In this document: one piece after another, positions 16,867-24,955 of the stretch | Layout: every line of letters begins with the position of its first letter | Position numbering within the stretch: the stretch's first letter is position 1 | Translations under genes and position numbers: made by a program | Assembly: GCA_038211615.1 (NCBI GenBank) | Contig: JBBQVL010000011.1 | Coordinates: 1 to 64,000, forward strand | Source of the DNA: DASWJZ01 sp038211615 | GTDB lineage: Bacteria > Pseudomonadota > Alphaproteobacteria > Rhizobiales > Afifellaceae | DNA: 64,000 bases | Reading direction: 5' to 3' | The notes under the pieces: generated by a model | What the model saw: only the letters and a program-made list of their open reading frames with translations | What the model was told of the DNA's origin: nothing | The model's database searches: none

Positions 16867-17444
16867 GTGCTTTCCAGACACGCTTTCAGCAGTTTGACGC
16901 TGCGGAACAGCAGCGTCTTGATGGTCCCCACCGGACGCCCGTACTTTTCCGCCAATTCCTCCCGAGAGAAGCCCGAGCAATAGGCGAGGACGACGCAGTT
17001 CCGCGATTCCTCGTCGAGCCGCCCAAGGCAGACCCTGAGCGATTCCTGCAGGACTACGTCGCCTGTCCCGGGCGCGGCGAGCCGCCCCAGCACGCTTTCG
17101 TCGTCGCCCACCCGGCTCCGTTCGATCCGTTCGGAGCGGATGCGGTCGATCGCCCGATTGCGTGCAATCTGCGAAAGCCATGCCATGGGCTGACCGGCTT
17201 CCGGCGAAAAGCGCTCGGCCTTCTGCCAGACCTTGACGTATGTCTCCTGCAGAACCTCCTCCGCCACCGGCCTGTTACGGGTAATACGCAGCACGACGCC
17301 AAGGAGTTTTGGCGCGGTCGCCTCATAGAGCGCCCGGAACGCGGCGTGGTTACCGCTCGCAGTTTCGGCGAGCAGATCCTGCAGCGAGCCTCCGGCTGTC
17401 GACGGTCGTTGGTTCAAGCGCCTGTTTCCATCCCTGCACGCCAA
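16863..17444 (-). CDS. ECF-type RNA polymerase sigma factor, SigK-like
   Basis: A 193-residue extracytoplasmic-function sigma factor. Region 2 is recognisable in EEVLQETYVKVWQKAERF and AWLSQIARNRAIDRIRSER. Region 4 reads CVVLAYCSGFSREELAEKYG followed by GTIKTLLFRSVKLLK, the promoter-recognition helix. It is coupled to the downstream anti-sigma gene. No ATG lies in a suitable place; the indicated start is TTG at 17444, and another TTG ten codons in is possible. Regulation by the partner RskA-like protein is standard for this family; the target genes are unknown. Confidence 0.9.
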   Translation of the reverse strand: MACRDGNRRLNQRPSTAGGSLQDLLAETASGNHAAFRALYEATAPKLLGVVLRITRNRPVAEEVLQETYVKVWQKAERFSPEAGQPMAWLSQIARNRAIDRIRSERIERSRVGDDESVLGRLAAPGTGDVVLQESLRVCLGRLDEESRNCVVLAYCSGFSREELAEKYGRPVGTIKTLLFRSVKLLKACLEST

Positions 17445-17541
17445 ACTAGCACCGGAAACCGGCTCCAGCCATGCGCTTGTGCGCGTGGCGCGCAGCGTCT
17501 ACATGGCAACCTGACCTCAGAATGCTGCAACCGGAGCAGAG

Positions 17542-17832
17542 ATGCGGGCGCTCCTCGACGTTTTCATCCTGGTCCTCCACCTTTACTGGTGGGTGATCAT
17601 CGCAAGCGCGATCTTCTCCTGGCTTTACGCGTTCGGCGTCGTCAATCCCCGCAACCAGTTCGTCGCGATGATCGGGCGCACGCTCTACCAGCTGACCGAG
17701 CCGGTGCTCAGACCGATCCGCCGCTACGTGCCGGTCTTCGGCGGGCTGGACATCTCGCCGATCATTCTCCTGCTCATCCTCTTCCTGATCGAGCGGGTCA
17801 TCTACTACTACATCTACCCCTATGTGCCGTGA
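17542..17832 (+). CDS. YggT family integral membrane protein
   Basis: A 96-residue inner-membrane protein with two hydrophobic segments (about residues 4-30 and 68-92). The YggT domain features NPRNQFVAMIGRTLYQLTEP and PVLRPIRRYVPVFGGLDISP lie between them. YggT proteins are linked to osmotic tolerance and cell envelope function, but their biochemical role is not settled. The ATG is preceded by GGAGCAGAG. It overlaps the next gene (DUF167) by GTGA; yggT-yggU pairing is common. Confidence 0.92.
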   Translation: MRALLDVFILVLHLYWWVIIASAIFSWLYAFGVVNPRNQFVAMIGRTLYQLTEPVLRPIRRYVPVFGGLDISPIILLLILFLIERVIYYYIYPYVP

Positions 17833-18146
17833 CGTCCTCCTCGCGCTTCTGGCGTGAGGAGGACGGCGGTGTCACGATTCGCATCCGGCTTACGCCGCGC
17901 GGCGGCCGTGATGCGCTGGAGGGCGTGGAGGAACTGGGCGACGGGCAGGCGGTGCTGAAGGCCCGCGTCCGCGCCGCGCCAGAAAAAGGCCTCGCCAACG
18001 CCGCGCTGGAAAAGTTCCTCGCCGAGGCGCTGGAACTGCCGAAATCCTCCGTTGCGGTCGTCGCCGGAGGCACAGCGCGGGTGAAGACAGTTCACTTGGC
18101 CGGCGTTGCCGCCGACCTGCTGGTCAAGCTGAAGGCGCTGGGCTGA
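17829..18146 (+). CDS. DUF167 (YggU) family protein
   Basis: A 105-residue cytoplasmic protein of the DUF167 family, with the conserved TIRIRLTPRGGRDALEG near the N-terminus and VRAAPEKGLANAALEKFLAE in the middle. The biochemical function of this widespread family is unknown. The GTG at 17829 is chosen because it overlaps the YggT stop (GTGA) and gives the usual protein length. The stop codon falls in the first copy of a short direct repeat. Confidence 0.9.
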   Translation: MTSSSRFWREEDGGVTIRIRLTPRGGRDALEGVEELGDGQAVLKARVRAAPEKGLANAALEKFLAEALELPKSSVAVVAGGTARVKTVHLAGVAADLLVKLKALG

Positions 18147-18176
18147 AGGCGCCGGCAGAAGGCGCTGGGCTGAAGG
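18131..18176. repeat. 19-bp direct repeat spanning the end of the DUF167 gene
   Basis: GAAGGCGCTGGGCTGAAGG occurs at 18131-18149 and again at 18158-18176. The first copy contains the last codons and the TGA of the DUF167 gene; the second fills the gap to the convergent ParA-like gene. It looks like a local duplication. Confidence 0.8.
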
Positions 18177-18821
18177 TCAGGCCGGAAGGCGCGCCACGAT
18201 CTCCGCGGCGAAGGCCATAATCTCTTCCGCGCCTTTCCCGGCGGGATCGGTTTCCATCACCGTGCTGCCTTCGCCCATCGAGGCGGCAAAGGCGAGCCGG
18301 TTGCCGATCGTCGCCTCTGCCACGTCGACGCCAAGCGCGGCTATCGCGGCCAGAATCTCCGCCGTGATCAGCCCGCGTGGCGGCACGCGATTGACCACGA
18401 CGAGGGCGGGGATGCTCTCCTTCGCCACGATCTTGAGCGTTGCCGCGCTCGACCAGAAATCGATCGGCGTCGGCTGGATCGGAACCGCCACCAGCGTCGC
18501 CGCCTCGATCGCGGGCTTTGCCTCGAGGTCGGATTTCGGCGGCGTGTCGATCACGACGAAATCATAGTCGCGCTGCAACCGCGTCGCCTCGCGCCGCGCG
18601 CCCCAGCCGCTTGCCATGCGGAAGGCGAAGCCGGTCGCATCCTCGCCAAGCCGCCGCTCGCGCGCCTCGAACCATTCGCCGAGGCTCCCCTGCGGGTCGA
18701 CATCGAGCAGCGCCACGGTCTTGCCATCGAGCCGCGACAGCGCCACCGCGAGATGCGCGGCAACAGTCGTCTTGCCCGAGCCGCCTTTCTGCTGGGCGAT
18801 CGTGATGATTTTTCCCGCCAT
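18177..18821 (-). CDS. ParA family ATPase
   Basis: A ParA/MinD-superfamily ATPase of about 214 residues. The deviant Walker A motif is KGGSGKTT close to the N-terminus, followed by VALLDVDPQGSLGEWFE (A') and VVIDTPP (Walker B). These ATPases position DNA or protein cargo in the cell. No parB-like gene or parS-like site is adjacent, so this is probably an orphan ParA acting on another cargo. The start could be 18821 (MAGKIITIA) or 18839; neither has a clear ribosome site. Confidence 0.85.
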   Translation of the reverse strand: MAGKIITIAQQKGGSGKTTVAAHLAVALSRLDGKTVALLDVDPQGSLGEWFEARERRLGEDATGFAFRMASGWGARREATRLQRDYDFVVIDTPPKSDLEAKPAIEAATLVAVPIQPTPIDFWSSAATLKIVAKESIPALVVVNRVPPRGLITAEILAAIAALGVDVAEATIGNRLAFAASMGEGSTVMETDPAGKGAEEIMAFAAEIVARLPA

Positions 18822-18943
18822 CCCCGAATCCGCCGCCATCGCGGGGATTGTTGCACTGCAATATCCGAGGCGCAACAGAATCGGCAGGACGCCCAGTCAA
18901 GGCTCGTCGCGAGCGCGAGCAAATGTCGGGGATTCGCCTAGCA

Positions 18944-19489
18944 CTAGTCGCTACGCGGCGCGTCCGTACGTCCGCGCTCGATCGCCTCCCTGATCAGCTT
19001 CCGCGCGACATCCGCATCGCCCCACCCGACGATCTTCACCCATTTGCCGGGTTCCAGATCCTTGTAGTGGGCGAAGAAGTGCTCGATCTGCTCGATCGAG
19101 ATCGCCGGCAGGTCGCGGTAGCTCGTTACCTTGTCGTAGCGCTTGGTGAGCCGTGAACTCGGCACCGCGATGATCTTCTCGTCGGTCCCCGCCTCGTCCT
19201 CCATGACCAGGACGCCGATCGGCCGACAATTGATGACGCAGCCGGGCACAAGCGCCCGCGTGTTGGCGCAGAGCACGTCGAGCGGGTCGCCGTCGCCGCA
19301 GAGCGTGTGCGGCACGAAGCCGTAATTGCCCGGATAGCGCATCGGCGTATGGAGGAAGCGGTCCACGACCAGCGTGCCGGAATCCTTGTCGAGCTCGTAT
19401 TTGATCGGCTCCCCGCCGACCGGCACCTCGATGATGACGTTGATGTCCTCGGGCGGGTTCTGGCCGATCGAAATCGCGTTGATGCGCAT
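18944..19489 (-). CDS. ppa: Inorganic pyrophosphatase (family I)
   Basis: A 181-residue soluble inorganic pyrophosphatase that hydrolyses the pyrophosphate released by biosynthetic reactions. The family signature DGDPLDVL is present, with the substrate-binding ELDKDSG and DRFLHTPMRYPGNYGFVP upstream and the C-terminal HYKDLEPGKWVKIVGW. Length is normal for bacterial family I enzymes. ATG 19489 is preferred over GTG 19495 because GGGAGGG lies at the right distance from it. Confidence 0.97.
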   Translation of the reverse strand: MRINAISIGQNPPEDINVIIEVPVGGEPIKYELDKDSGTLVVDRFLHTPMRYPGNYGFVPHTLCGDGDPLDVLCANTRALVPGCVINCRPIGVLVMEDEAGTDEKIIAVPSSRLTKRYDKVTSYRDLPAISIEQIEHFFAHYKDLEPGKWVKIVGWGDADVARKLIREAIERGRTDAPRSD

Positions 19490-19519
19490 GGGCACGCGCC
19501 CTCCCGGGCTGTCGGAGGT

Positions 19520-20026
19520 TCAGCCGCGGAACTCATACCAGATGCAGGGGAGATTGCGCCCGCCGAGCGATTCCTCGGTGCGCGCCACAAGCTTTCCGCC
19601 ATGGCGCACGTAGAAGCCATTGGCGCGGTCGTTGTCGGCGAGCGCGCGCACCAGCACGCGGGCATAGCCGCGCGCCTTGATCCGCTTCAGCACCGCGGTG
19701 AAGAGGCGGATGCCGAGACCGATGCCCTGGTATTCTGGCCGAAGATAAAGCTCCTGCACCTCCGCCGCGCCGGCCTGCGCGCGGCCATGCATCGGCGCAA
19801 AGCTCGAATAGCCGGCGACGGCGCCGCCGACATCCAGCACCAGCACCGAGCGCCGGGCGAGCACTTCGCGCCACCAGCCGGCGCTCCTCCGCACGATCAT
19901 GCGCTCCAGCGTCAGCGCCGGGATGATGCCGGAATAGGCCTCCCGCCAGGCGACCGCGTAGACCTCGGCAAGCTGCGCGGCGTCGCCGGGGCGGGCAGGT
20001 CTGACATCGATGACGAGCGAGGTCAT
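19520..20026 (-). CDS. GNAT family N-acetyltransferase
   Basis: A 168-residue GNAT acetyltransferase. The acetyl-CoA binding motif A is VQELYLRPEYQGIGLGIRL and the motif B region ends in ALADNDRANGFYVRHGGK. It starts VIDVRPARPGDAAQLAEVY, the usual first strand and helix. The acceptor substrate cannot be predicted. It stands alone 30 bp downstream of ppa's start on the same strand and could be read together with it. Confidence 0.9.
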   Translation of the reverse strand: MTSLVIDVRPARPGDAAQLAEVYAVAWREAYSGIIPALTLERMIVRRSAGWWREVLARRSVLVLDVGGAVAGYSSFAPMHGRAQAGAAEVQELYLRPEYQGIGLGIRLFTAVLKRIKARGYARVLVRALADNDRANGFYVRHGGKLVARTEESLGGRNLPCIWYEFRG

Positions 20027-20229
20027 GTGCGAATGCTATCCGCTCGGCAGGCGCGCGGGAAGACACGATCCGTATCCCCTGGTTCGTGGATCCGTCATGC
20101 CATCCTGTTAGCTGGTCGGCCGGAAACGCTTTGCCCGGTCGGGGGATGCGGCGGGAACGAATCTGGCTTGTCTCGGAGCAGCGAACGCGCATCCTGACGG
20201 GCGCGGATCGGATGTCGCAAGGATCGAAC

Positions 20230-21386
20230 ATGACGCTATCGAAGGTGGAGCTCCTGGAGGGCGGCTCGGTCGCCCGCCTCACATGGAGCGACGGTGCCGC
20301 CGCCCGCTTCCACGCCGTCTGGCTGCGCGACAACGCGCTCGACGCCGGGACCCGCAGTCCCGGCAACGGGCAGCGCCTCATCACCATCCTCGACATTCCG
20401 CCGAAGACCACGATCGGCGATGCCTTGGTCACGCGGGAAGGGGACCTGCAGGTCACTTTCAGCCCGGAGGGCAAGACGGTGGCGTTCCCGTCCGGCTGGC
20501 TCCGCGCGCGCCGCTACGACCGCGACGCGGAGCGCGCCGCCGGATGGCTCCCGGCGGACATCGCGCTGTGGGACAGCGCGTTGCAGGCGCATGTGCCGGT
20601 GGGCTCCTGCACGGCGATCAGGGCCGACCGTCAGGCGCTCGGCCGCTGGCTCGGCGAAGTGCAGCGCCATGGCTTCGCGGTCCTCCGCGACGTGCCGCGG
20701 CAATCCGGCAGCCTGTGCGAGGTCGCCGCGCTTTTCGGCTTCGTGCGCGAGACCAATTACGGCCGCTGGTTCGAGGTGCGCGCCGAGGTCAACCCGAACA
20801 ATCTCGCCTACACCAATCTCGGTCTGCAGGCGCACACCGACAACCCCTACCGCGATCCGGTGCCGACGCTGCAGCTCCTCGCCTGCCTGGAAAATACCGT
20901 CGATGGCGGCGACTCGATCGTGGTGGACGGGTTCAAGGCTGCGACGCGGCTGAAGGCGGAAAGCCCTGAGAGCTTTGACCTCCTGACACGTCACTGCGCC
21001 CGCTTCGAATATGCCGGCAGCAGTGGCGTGCGGCTCCGGGCGCGCAAGCCCTTCATCGAGCTGGCGCCCGACGGGGAGCTCATCGCCATCCGCTTCAACA
21101 ATCGCTCGGCGGCGCCGATCGTGGATGTTCCCTTCGACGCGATGGCGGAGTTCTACGCCGCCTATCGCCGCTTCGCGGAGATCCTGGAAGACCCGGCGAT
21201 GGAGGTGACCTTCAAGCTCCGCCCGGCGAACTGTTCATCGTCGACAACACGCGCGTCCTGCACGCCCGGAAGGAATTCTCCAGCTCCGGCACACGCTGGC
21301 TGCAGGGATGCTACGCCGACAGGGACGGGCTGCTCTCGACGCTTGCCGCGATCGCGGAAGAGGGGATGCAGGAGGCCGCCGAATGA
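20230..21386 (+). pseudogene. TmpA/gamma-butyrobetaine-type Fe(II)/2-oxoglutarate dioxygenase, frameshifted
   Basis: A TauD-superfamily dioxygenase with an N-terminal DUF971-like domain (WLRDNALDAGTRSPGNGQR) and a catalytic domain holding the iron ligands of QAHTDNPY. The normal frame fails near 21225: CGCCCGGCGAA lacks one G, and the frame one base back continues naturally as GELFIVDNTRVLHARKEF, containing the third iron-ligand histidine, and ends at 21386. As read, the protein would lose this ligand and run on out of frame. The stop then overlaps the next gene (ATGA). Pairing with a TmpB-like HD oxygenase points to 2-trimethylaminoethylphosphonate hydroxylation, the first step to glycine betaine; gamma-butyrobetaine hydroxylase is the main alternative. 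The start at 20230 follows AAGGA. A sequencing error is as likely as a true mutation. Confidence 0.82.
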
Positions 21387-21970
21387 GCCGCGAAGCTCTC
21401 AACCGCGAGACGATCGTCCCGTTCCTCGCCGGCATCTTCGAGCGGCGCGGGGCGGAGGAATACCTCGGCGAGCCGGTGACCATTGCCGAGCATATGCTGC
21501 AGGGCGCCTGCCTGGCGGAATCGGACGGCGCCGAGGACGCGCTCGTCGCTGCGGCGCTGCTGCACGACATCGGTCACTTCACCAGCGAGTTCGGCACCTA
21601 TTCCCCGGACGACACGGTAGACAAGCACCACGACGATGCCGGAGCTGAGGTGCTGGCGCCGTTCTTCCCGCCGCTCGTCACCGAATGCGTCCGCCTGCAT
21701 GTCGCCGCGAAGCGCTATCTCTGCGCCACCGACCCGGGCTATTTCGGAAAGCTCTCGTCCGCCTCGGTTCACACATTGTCGCTGCAAGGCGGCCCGATGA
21801 GCGCCGCGGAAGTGGAGGAATTCAGGAAGAATCCCTTCCATGACGAGGCTGTCCGTGTGCGCATCTGGGACGAGGGCGGCAAGGTGCCGGGGATGAAGAC
21901 GCGGCGTTTCGCGGAATATGAGCCGCTGCTGCAGCGCGTGGTGAATGGCTTCCTCGGCGGGGCCGCGTGA
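21383..21970 (+). CDS. HD-domain mixed-valent di-iron oxygenase, TmpB/PhnZ type
   Basis: A 195-residue HD-fold protein. The metal-binding residues visible are EHML, the HD pair in ALLHDIGHF, the following DKHHDDAGAEVL and VRLHVAAKRYLC. The C-terminal LSLQGGPMSAAEVEEF resembles TmpB and PhnZ, which cleave the carbon-phosphorus bond of 1-hydroxyphosphonates. Together with the upstream dioxygenase it fits a two-step conversion of 2-trimethylaminoethylphosphonate to glycine betaine and phosphate. Overlapping start/stop codons on both sides (ATGA, GTGA) show one coupled operon. Assignment rests on motif pattern and gene pairing, not on a search. Confidence 0.8.
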   Translation: MSREALNRETIVPFLAGIFERRGAEEYLGEPVTIAEHMLQGACLAESDGAEDALVAAALLHDIGHFTSEFGTYSPDDTVDKHHDDAGAEVLAPFFPPLVTECVRLHVAAKRYLCATDPGYFGKLSSASVHTLSLQGGPMSAAEVEEFRKNPFHDEAVRVRIWDEGGKVPGMKTRRFAEYEPLLQRVVNGFLGGAA

Positions 21971-22875
21971 ACAGCGTCGCAGAGAGGGCGATTCCGATGC
22001 GCCCGCTCGGCGAGACGATGCGCGTGCTGCGGCCGGCGCCGAACGTGGTCGCCTTCTACGATGGCCGCATCGAGGGCGCGCGGCTGCACTCGGAAAAGCG
22101 GAACTGGCTGGACGACGCGGCCTATGGGCTGGGCGTCGCTTCCTACGCCATCGTCGATGGGAGCGAGGCACTGGTCTACGACACCCATATCTCCCTGCCG
22201 CATGCGAAGATCGTCCGGCAGACGCTGACCGACATGGGCGTGACGAAGATTCGCGTCGTCCTCAGCCACTGGCATGTCGACCATGTGGCGGGCAACGAGG
22301 TCTTCCGCGATTGCGAGATCATCGCCAACGCGTTGACCGCAAAGGCGCTGGCCGAGAACCGGACCAGGCTCGAGCAGGGCGATCCCGCGATCGACCCGCT
22401 GATATTCCCGACGCGCGTGTTCGAAGGGGAGCTGAACCTCACCGTCGGCACGATCCCGGTCGAGCTTCGCCACGTGGACATCCACAGCCTCGACGGCACG
22501 GTCATGCTGCTGCGATCGGGGCTGCTATTCGCCGGCGATACGCTGGAGGATTCCGTGACCTACGTCGCCGAGCCCGATCGTCTCCAGGCGCACCTCGCCG
22601 ATCTCGAGCGCATGGCGGGATGGGATATTGGCCGTATCCTGCCGAACCATGGCGCGTTCGAACGGATCGAGAGCGGGGGCTATCCTCCAGCCTTCATCGG
22701 GGCGACACGCCTCTATGTCGAGAAGCTGCTCCGCTGCCGGGCAGAGCCGGCGCTCGCGAAGGAGGACCTGAAGACCTTCGCCGCCGACGCCTTTGCCACC
22801 GGAGCGGTCGGCTGGTTCGCCCCCTACGAGGCGGTGCACCGCCGCAACGTCGATGCGGTTATCGGAGTGCTTTGA
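21967..22875 (+). CDS. Metallo-beta-lactamase fold hydrolase
   Basis: A 302-residue MBL-fold protein. The metal motif is HWHVDH, followed by the second-site histidine in ELRHVDIHS, the aspartate in LLFAGDTLEDSV and a final histidine in ILPNHG. MBL enzymes act on many esters, thioesters and phosphonate-related compounds. It starts with GTG overlapping the HD-oxygenase stop (GTGA), so it is a third member of the TmpAB-like operon; its substrate in such a pathway is unknown. It ends 10 bp before the convergent cyclase gene. Confidence 0.87.
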   Translation: MNSVAERAIPMRPLGETMRVLRPAPNVVAFYDGRIEGARLHSEKRNWLDDAAYGLGVASYAIVDGSEALVYDTHISLPHAKIVRQTLTDMGVTKIRVVLSHWHVDHVAGNEVFRDCEIIANALTAKALAENRTRLEQGDPAIDPLIFPTRVFEGELNLTVGTIPVELRHVDIHSLDGTVMLLRSGLLFAGDTLEDSVTYVAEPDRLQAHLADLERMAGWDIGRILPNHGAFERIESGGYPPAFIGATRLYVEKLLRCRAEPALAKEDLKTFAADAFATGAVGWFAPYEAVHRRNVDAVIGVL

Positions 22876-22885
22876 ACGATACGGT

Positions 22886-24166
22886 CTAGTTCGGTGCAGT
22901 GAACAGCGCCACGGGGTGGGCTACTCCGCGGAAATCGAAACTGCCGAGCGGCTCGAGCGGCTCCGTCAGCAACGCCCCCACGGCTTCGGTGAGAAGCAGC
23001 CGGCGCAGCGTTTCCTTGCAGAGCGGCTCCACGCGGGCCGCGAGATTGACCGCAGGCCCGGTGACCGTGAAATCGAGCCGATCGGCCGCGCCGATATTGC
23101 CGTAGAAGACAGGTCCCCGATGCAACGCGATGCCCATCTTCAAGGGACGCCACGATGTATCGATCGCCAACGCGTCGCCTTGCTTTCCGTTCAGTGCATC
23201 GACCGCCCTGAACGCGGCCCTTGCCGCGTTGAGGGCGGCCGACGCTGCGGTTGAGGCCGGCATGTTCGGGCCTATCGGGAAGACCGCGAGCATCCCGTCA
23301 CCGATGAACTTCAGGACTTCGCCGCCATAGCTCTGCACCGCCTCGACGAGGCGCTCGAAATAGGCGTTCAGGAGGCGAATCAGGTCCTCGCCCGCCAGCC
23401 GGTCGGAGAGCCCGGTGTAGTCGCGCATGTCGGACACCCACACGATGGCGTCGATCATTTCGCCGGAGCCGCGCTTGATCTCGCCGGCGAGCACGCGCGC
23501 CCCGCTCCGCTCGCCAACATAGGCCGTAAGCACATTCTCCGCGATGCGAGTGAGCGCGATGATGTCGAGGTTGAGGGCGAGCATCGGGAGAAGCAGCTGC
23601 AAAGCCTGCATCGAACCGGATTCGAGGCCGCCGTCGCGTCGGGTCGCGACCGTCATCGCGCAATGGAAGCTTCGCGCATGGGGGATGGCGAATGCGCAAT
23701 AGTCGGTCATGCCATCGGCGGAGAGTTCAGCCATCATCGGGTAGCGGCTCGCGGTCTCGGGATTCCTGGGGTCGAGCCGGACCGTCTCGTGCCCCTCGAT
23801 CACGGGCTTCAGCGGGCTGAGCCTGAAGTCGTCGGTTTCCCGGATATGCGCGTCTACGCGGAATTCGCTGCACGAGCCGCGCGAATGGTCCCAGACAGCG
23901 GTGAACCCGAGGACCTGCGGATGGAGCGTGCCGAGATGAATCGTCGCCCGCTCGAACGGCATGCCGGCTGCGAAGAGCCGCGTCATCAATCCGTCGAGGA
24001 GTTCCACGGGACCCGCCCTGCTTGCGTCTCCCGAAAGGAGCCATTCCGCCGGCGAGCCCTTGGTGGAGGCCGGGTCCGAGACGGCGATCCGCCGGGCCAG
24101 GCGCATGTCCCTCGGATAGCTGGGCTGGGCCAACGGGATGGAGGAGGGAGGCGAGGCGGCCGGCAT
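22886..24166 (-). CDS. Class III adenylate/guanylate cyclase
   Basis: A soluble nucleotide cyclase of about 426 residues. The C-terminal catalytic domain holds VWVSDMRDYTGLSDRL (first metal-binding aspartate) and KFIGDGMLAVFP (second), plus ALHRGPVFYGNIG and VTGPAVNLAARVE, all typical of class III cyclases. The N-terminal half has a possible small-molecule sensor region resembling those of rhizobial cyclases, without membrane segments. The start is uncertain: 24166 (MPAASPPS), 24106 and 24298 are all possible and none has a convincing ribosome site. It is divergent from the DUF2380-like gene. Confidence 0.88.
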   Translation of the reverse strand: MPAASPPSSIPLAQPSYPRDMRLARRIAVSDPASTKGSPAEWLLSGDASRAGPVELLDGLMTRLFAAGMPFERATIHLGTLHPQVLGFTAVWDHSRGSCSEFRVDAHIRETDDFRLSPLKPVIEGHETVRLDPRNPETASRYPMMAELSADGMTDYCAFAIPHARSFHCAMTVATRRDGGLESGSMQALQLLLPMLALNLDIIALTRIAENVLTAYVGERSGARVLAGEIKRGSGEMIDAIVWVSDMRDYTGLSDRLAGEDLIRLLNAYFERLVEAVQSYGGEVLKFIGDGMLAVFPIGPNMPASTAASAALNAARAAFRAVDALNGKQGDALAIDTSWRPLKMGIALHRGPVFYGNIGAADRLDFTVTGPAVNLAARVEPLCKETLRRLLLTEAVGALLTEPLEPLGSFDFRGVAHPVALFTAPN

Positions 24167-24288
24167 GTTTGCAGCCCGGTACGGAGCGCGTCCTTGATGG
24201 ACGCTTTCCACAGGCCGCGCCAGCCCTTTCCCGCGGCGCATTTTTGGCCCAATCTGAGCTGGATTGGTCTGCCAGAAAGGAACGCAAC

Positions 24289-24915
24289 GTGACGGCACCC
24301 GAGTTCGATGATCGCTGCATGCGCGGGAGCGCGCCCGGCGGCGGCGATCCCGAGATGGAGGCGCGCGGAAAACGGGATCGGTTCGCGACGTTGGCGCGCA
24401 GGGCGCTGGTCGCGAGCCTCTTTGCGATCCTGACGGTCCTGTCGGCCCAGCCGTCCGGGGCGGCGGCTCCCGAACCCGTGAAGATCGCGATCTTCGATTT
24501 CGAGCTCAACGACAAGAGTGCCGCGGGCGGCATCATCGCCCAGGACGCGATCGACACCGAGAATCTGAAGCAATCGACCGAGCAGGCGCGGAGCATGTTT
24601 TCGGCATCGGGCCGCTACAGCATGGTCGACACCGCCAGCGCTGCGGGTGACGTGGCGTCGGCGGGTGGCGTCCAGCACTGCGACGGATGCGATGCGCCGC
24701 TCGCCCAAGGGCTCGGCGCCGATCAGTCGATGGTCGGTGTCGTCACGCGCGTCAGCCGGGCTGAATACACGGTGCAGATCGTCGTCAGAGACGCGCGGAC
24801 CGGCGCGGTCGTGTCCAACAATTTCTCCGGACTGCGGATGGGCGCGAACTACTCCTGGCCGCGCGGCGTCAAATCGCTGCTCAGGAGCGTCCTGTCGGCG
24901 CCGCCTGCGCAGTAA
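24289..24915 (+). CDS. Secreted DUF2380-like protein
   Basis: A 208-residue protein with a long N-terminal region, then a hydrophobic export segment (ARRALVASLFAILTVLS) with a likely cleavage near AAAPEP. The mature part starts VKIAIFDFELND and contains QHCDGCDAPLAQGLGADQSM and VRDARTGAVVSNNFSGLR. This resembles DUF2380 proteins, a periplasmic family of unknown function seen in Rhizobiales; I am moderately sure of the match. The CDGC pair could form a disulfide or bind metal. The GTG start at 24289 follows AAAGGA. An ORF running further upstream lies over the cyclase gene and is a shadow. Confidence 0.72.
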   Translation: MTAPEFDDRCMRGSAPGGGDPEMEARGKRDRFATLARRALVASLFAILTVLSAQPSGAAAPEPVKIAIFDFELNDKSAAGGIIAQDAIDTENLKQSTEQARSMFSASGRYSMVDTASAAGDVASAGGVQHCDGCDAPLAQGLGADQSMVGVVTRVSRAEYTVQIVVRDARTGAVVSNNFSGLRMGANYSWPRGVKSLLRSVLSAPPAQ

Positions 24916-24955
24916 GTCCAGCCGAGGCGCGGGATCGCGCCTTCGCGAGAGGCGC

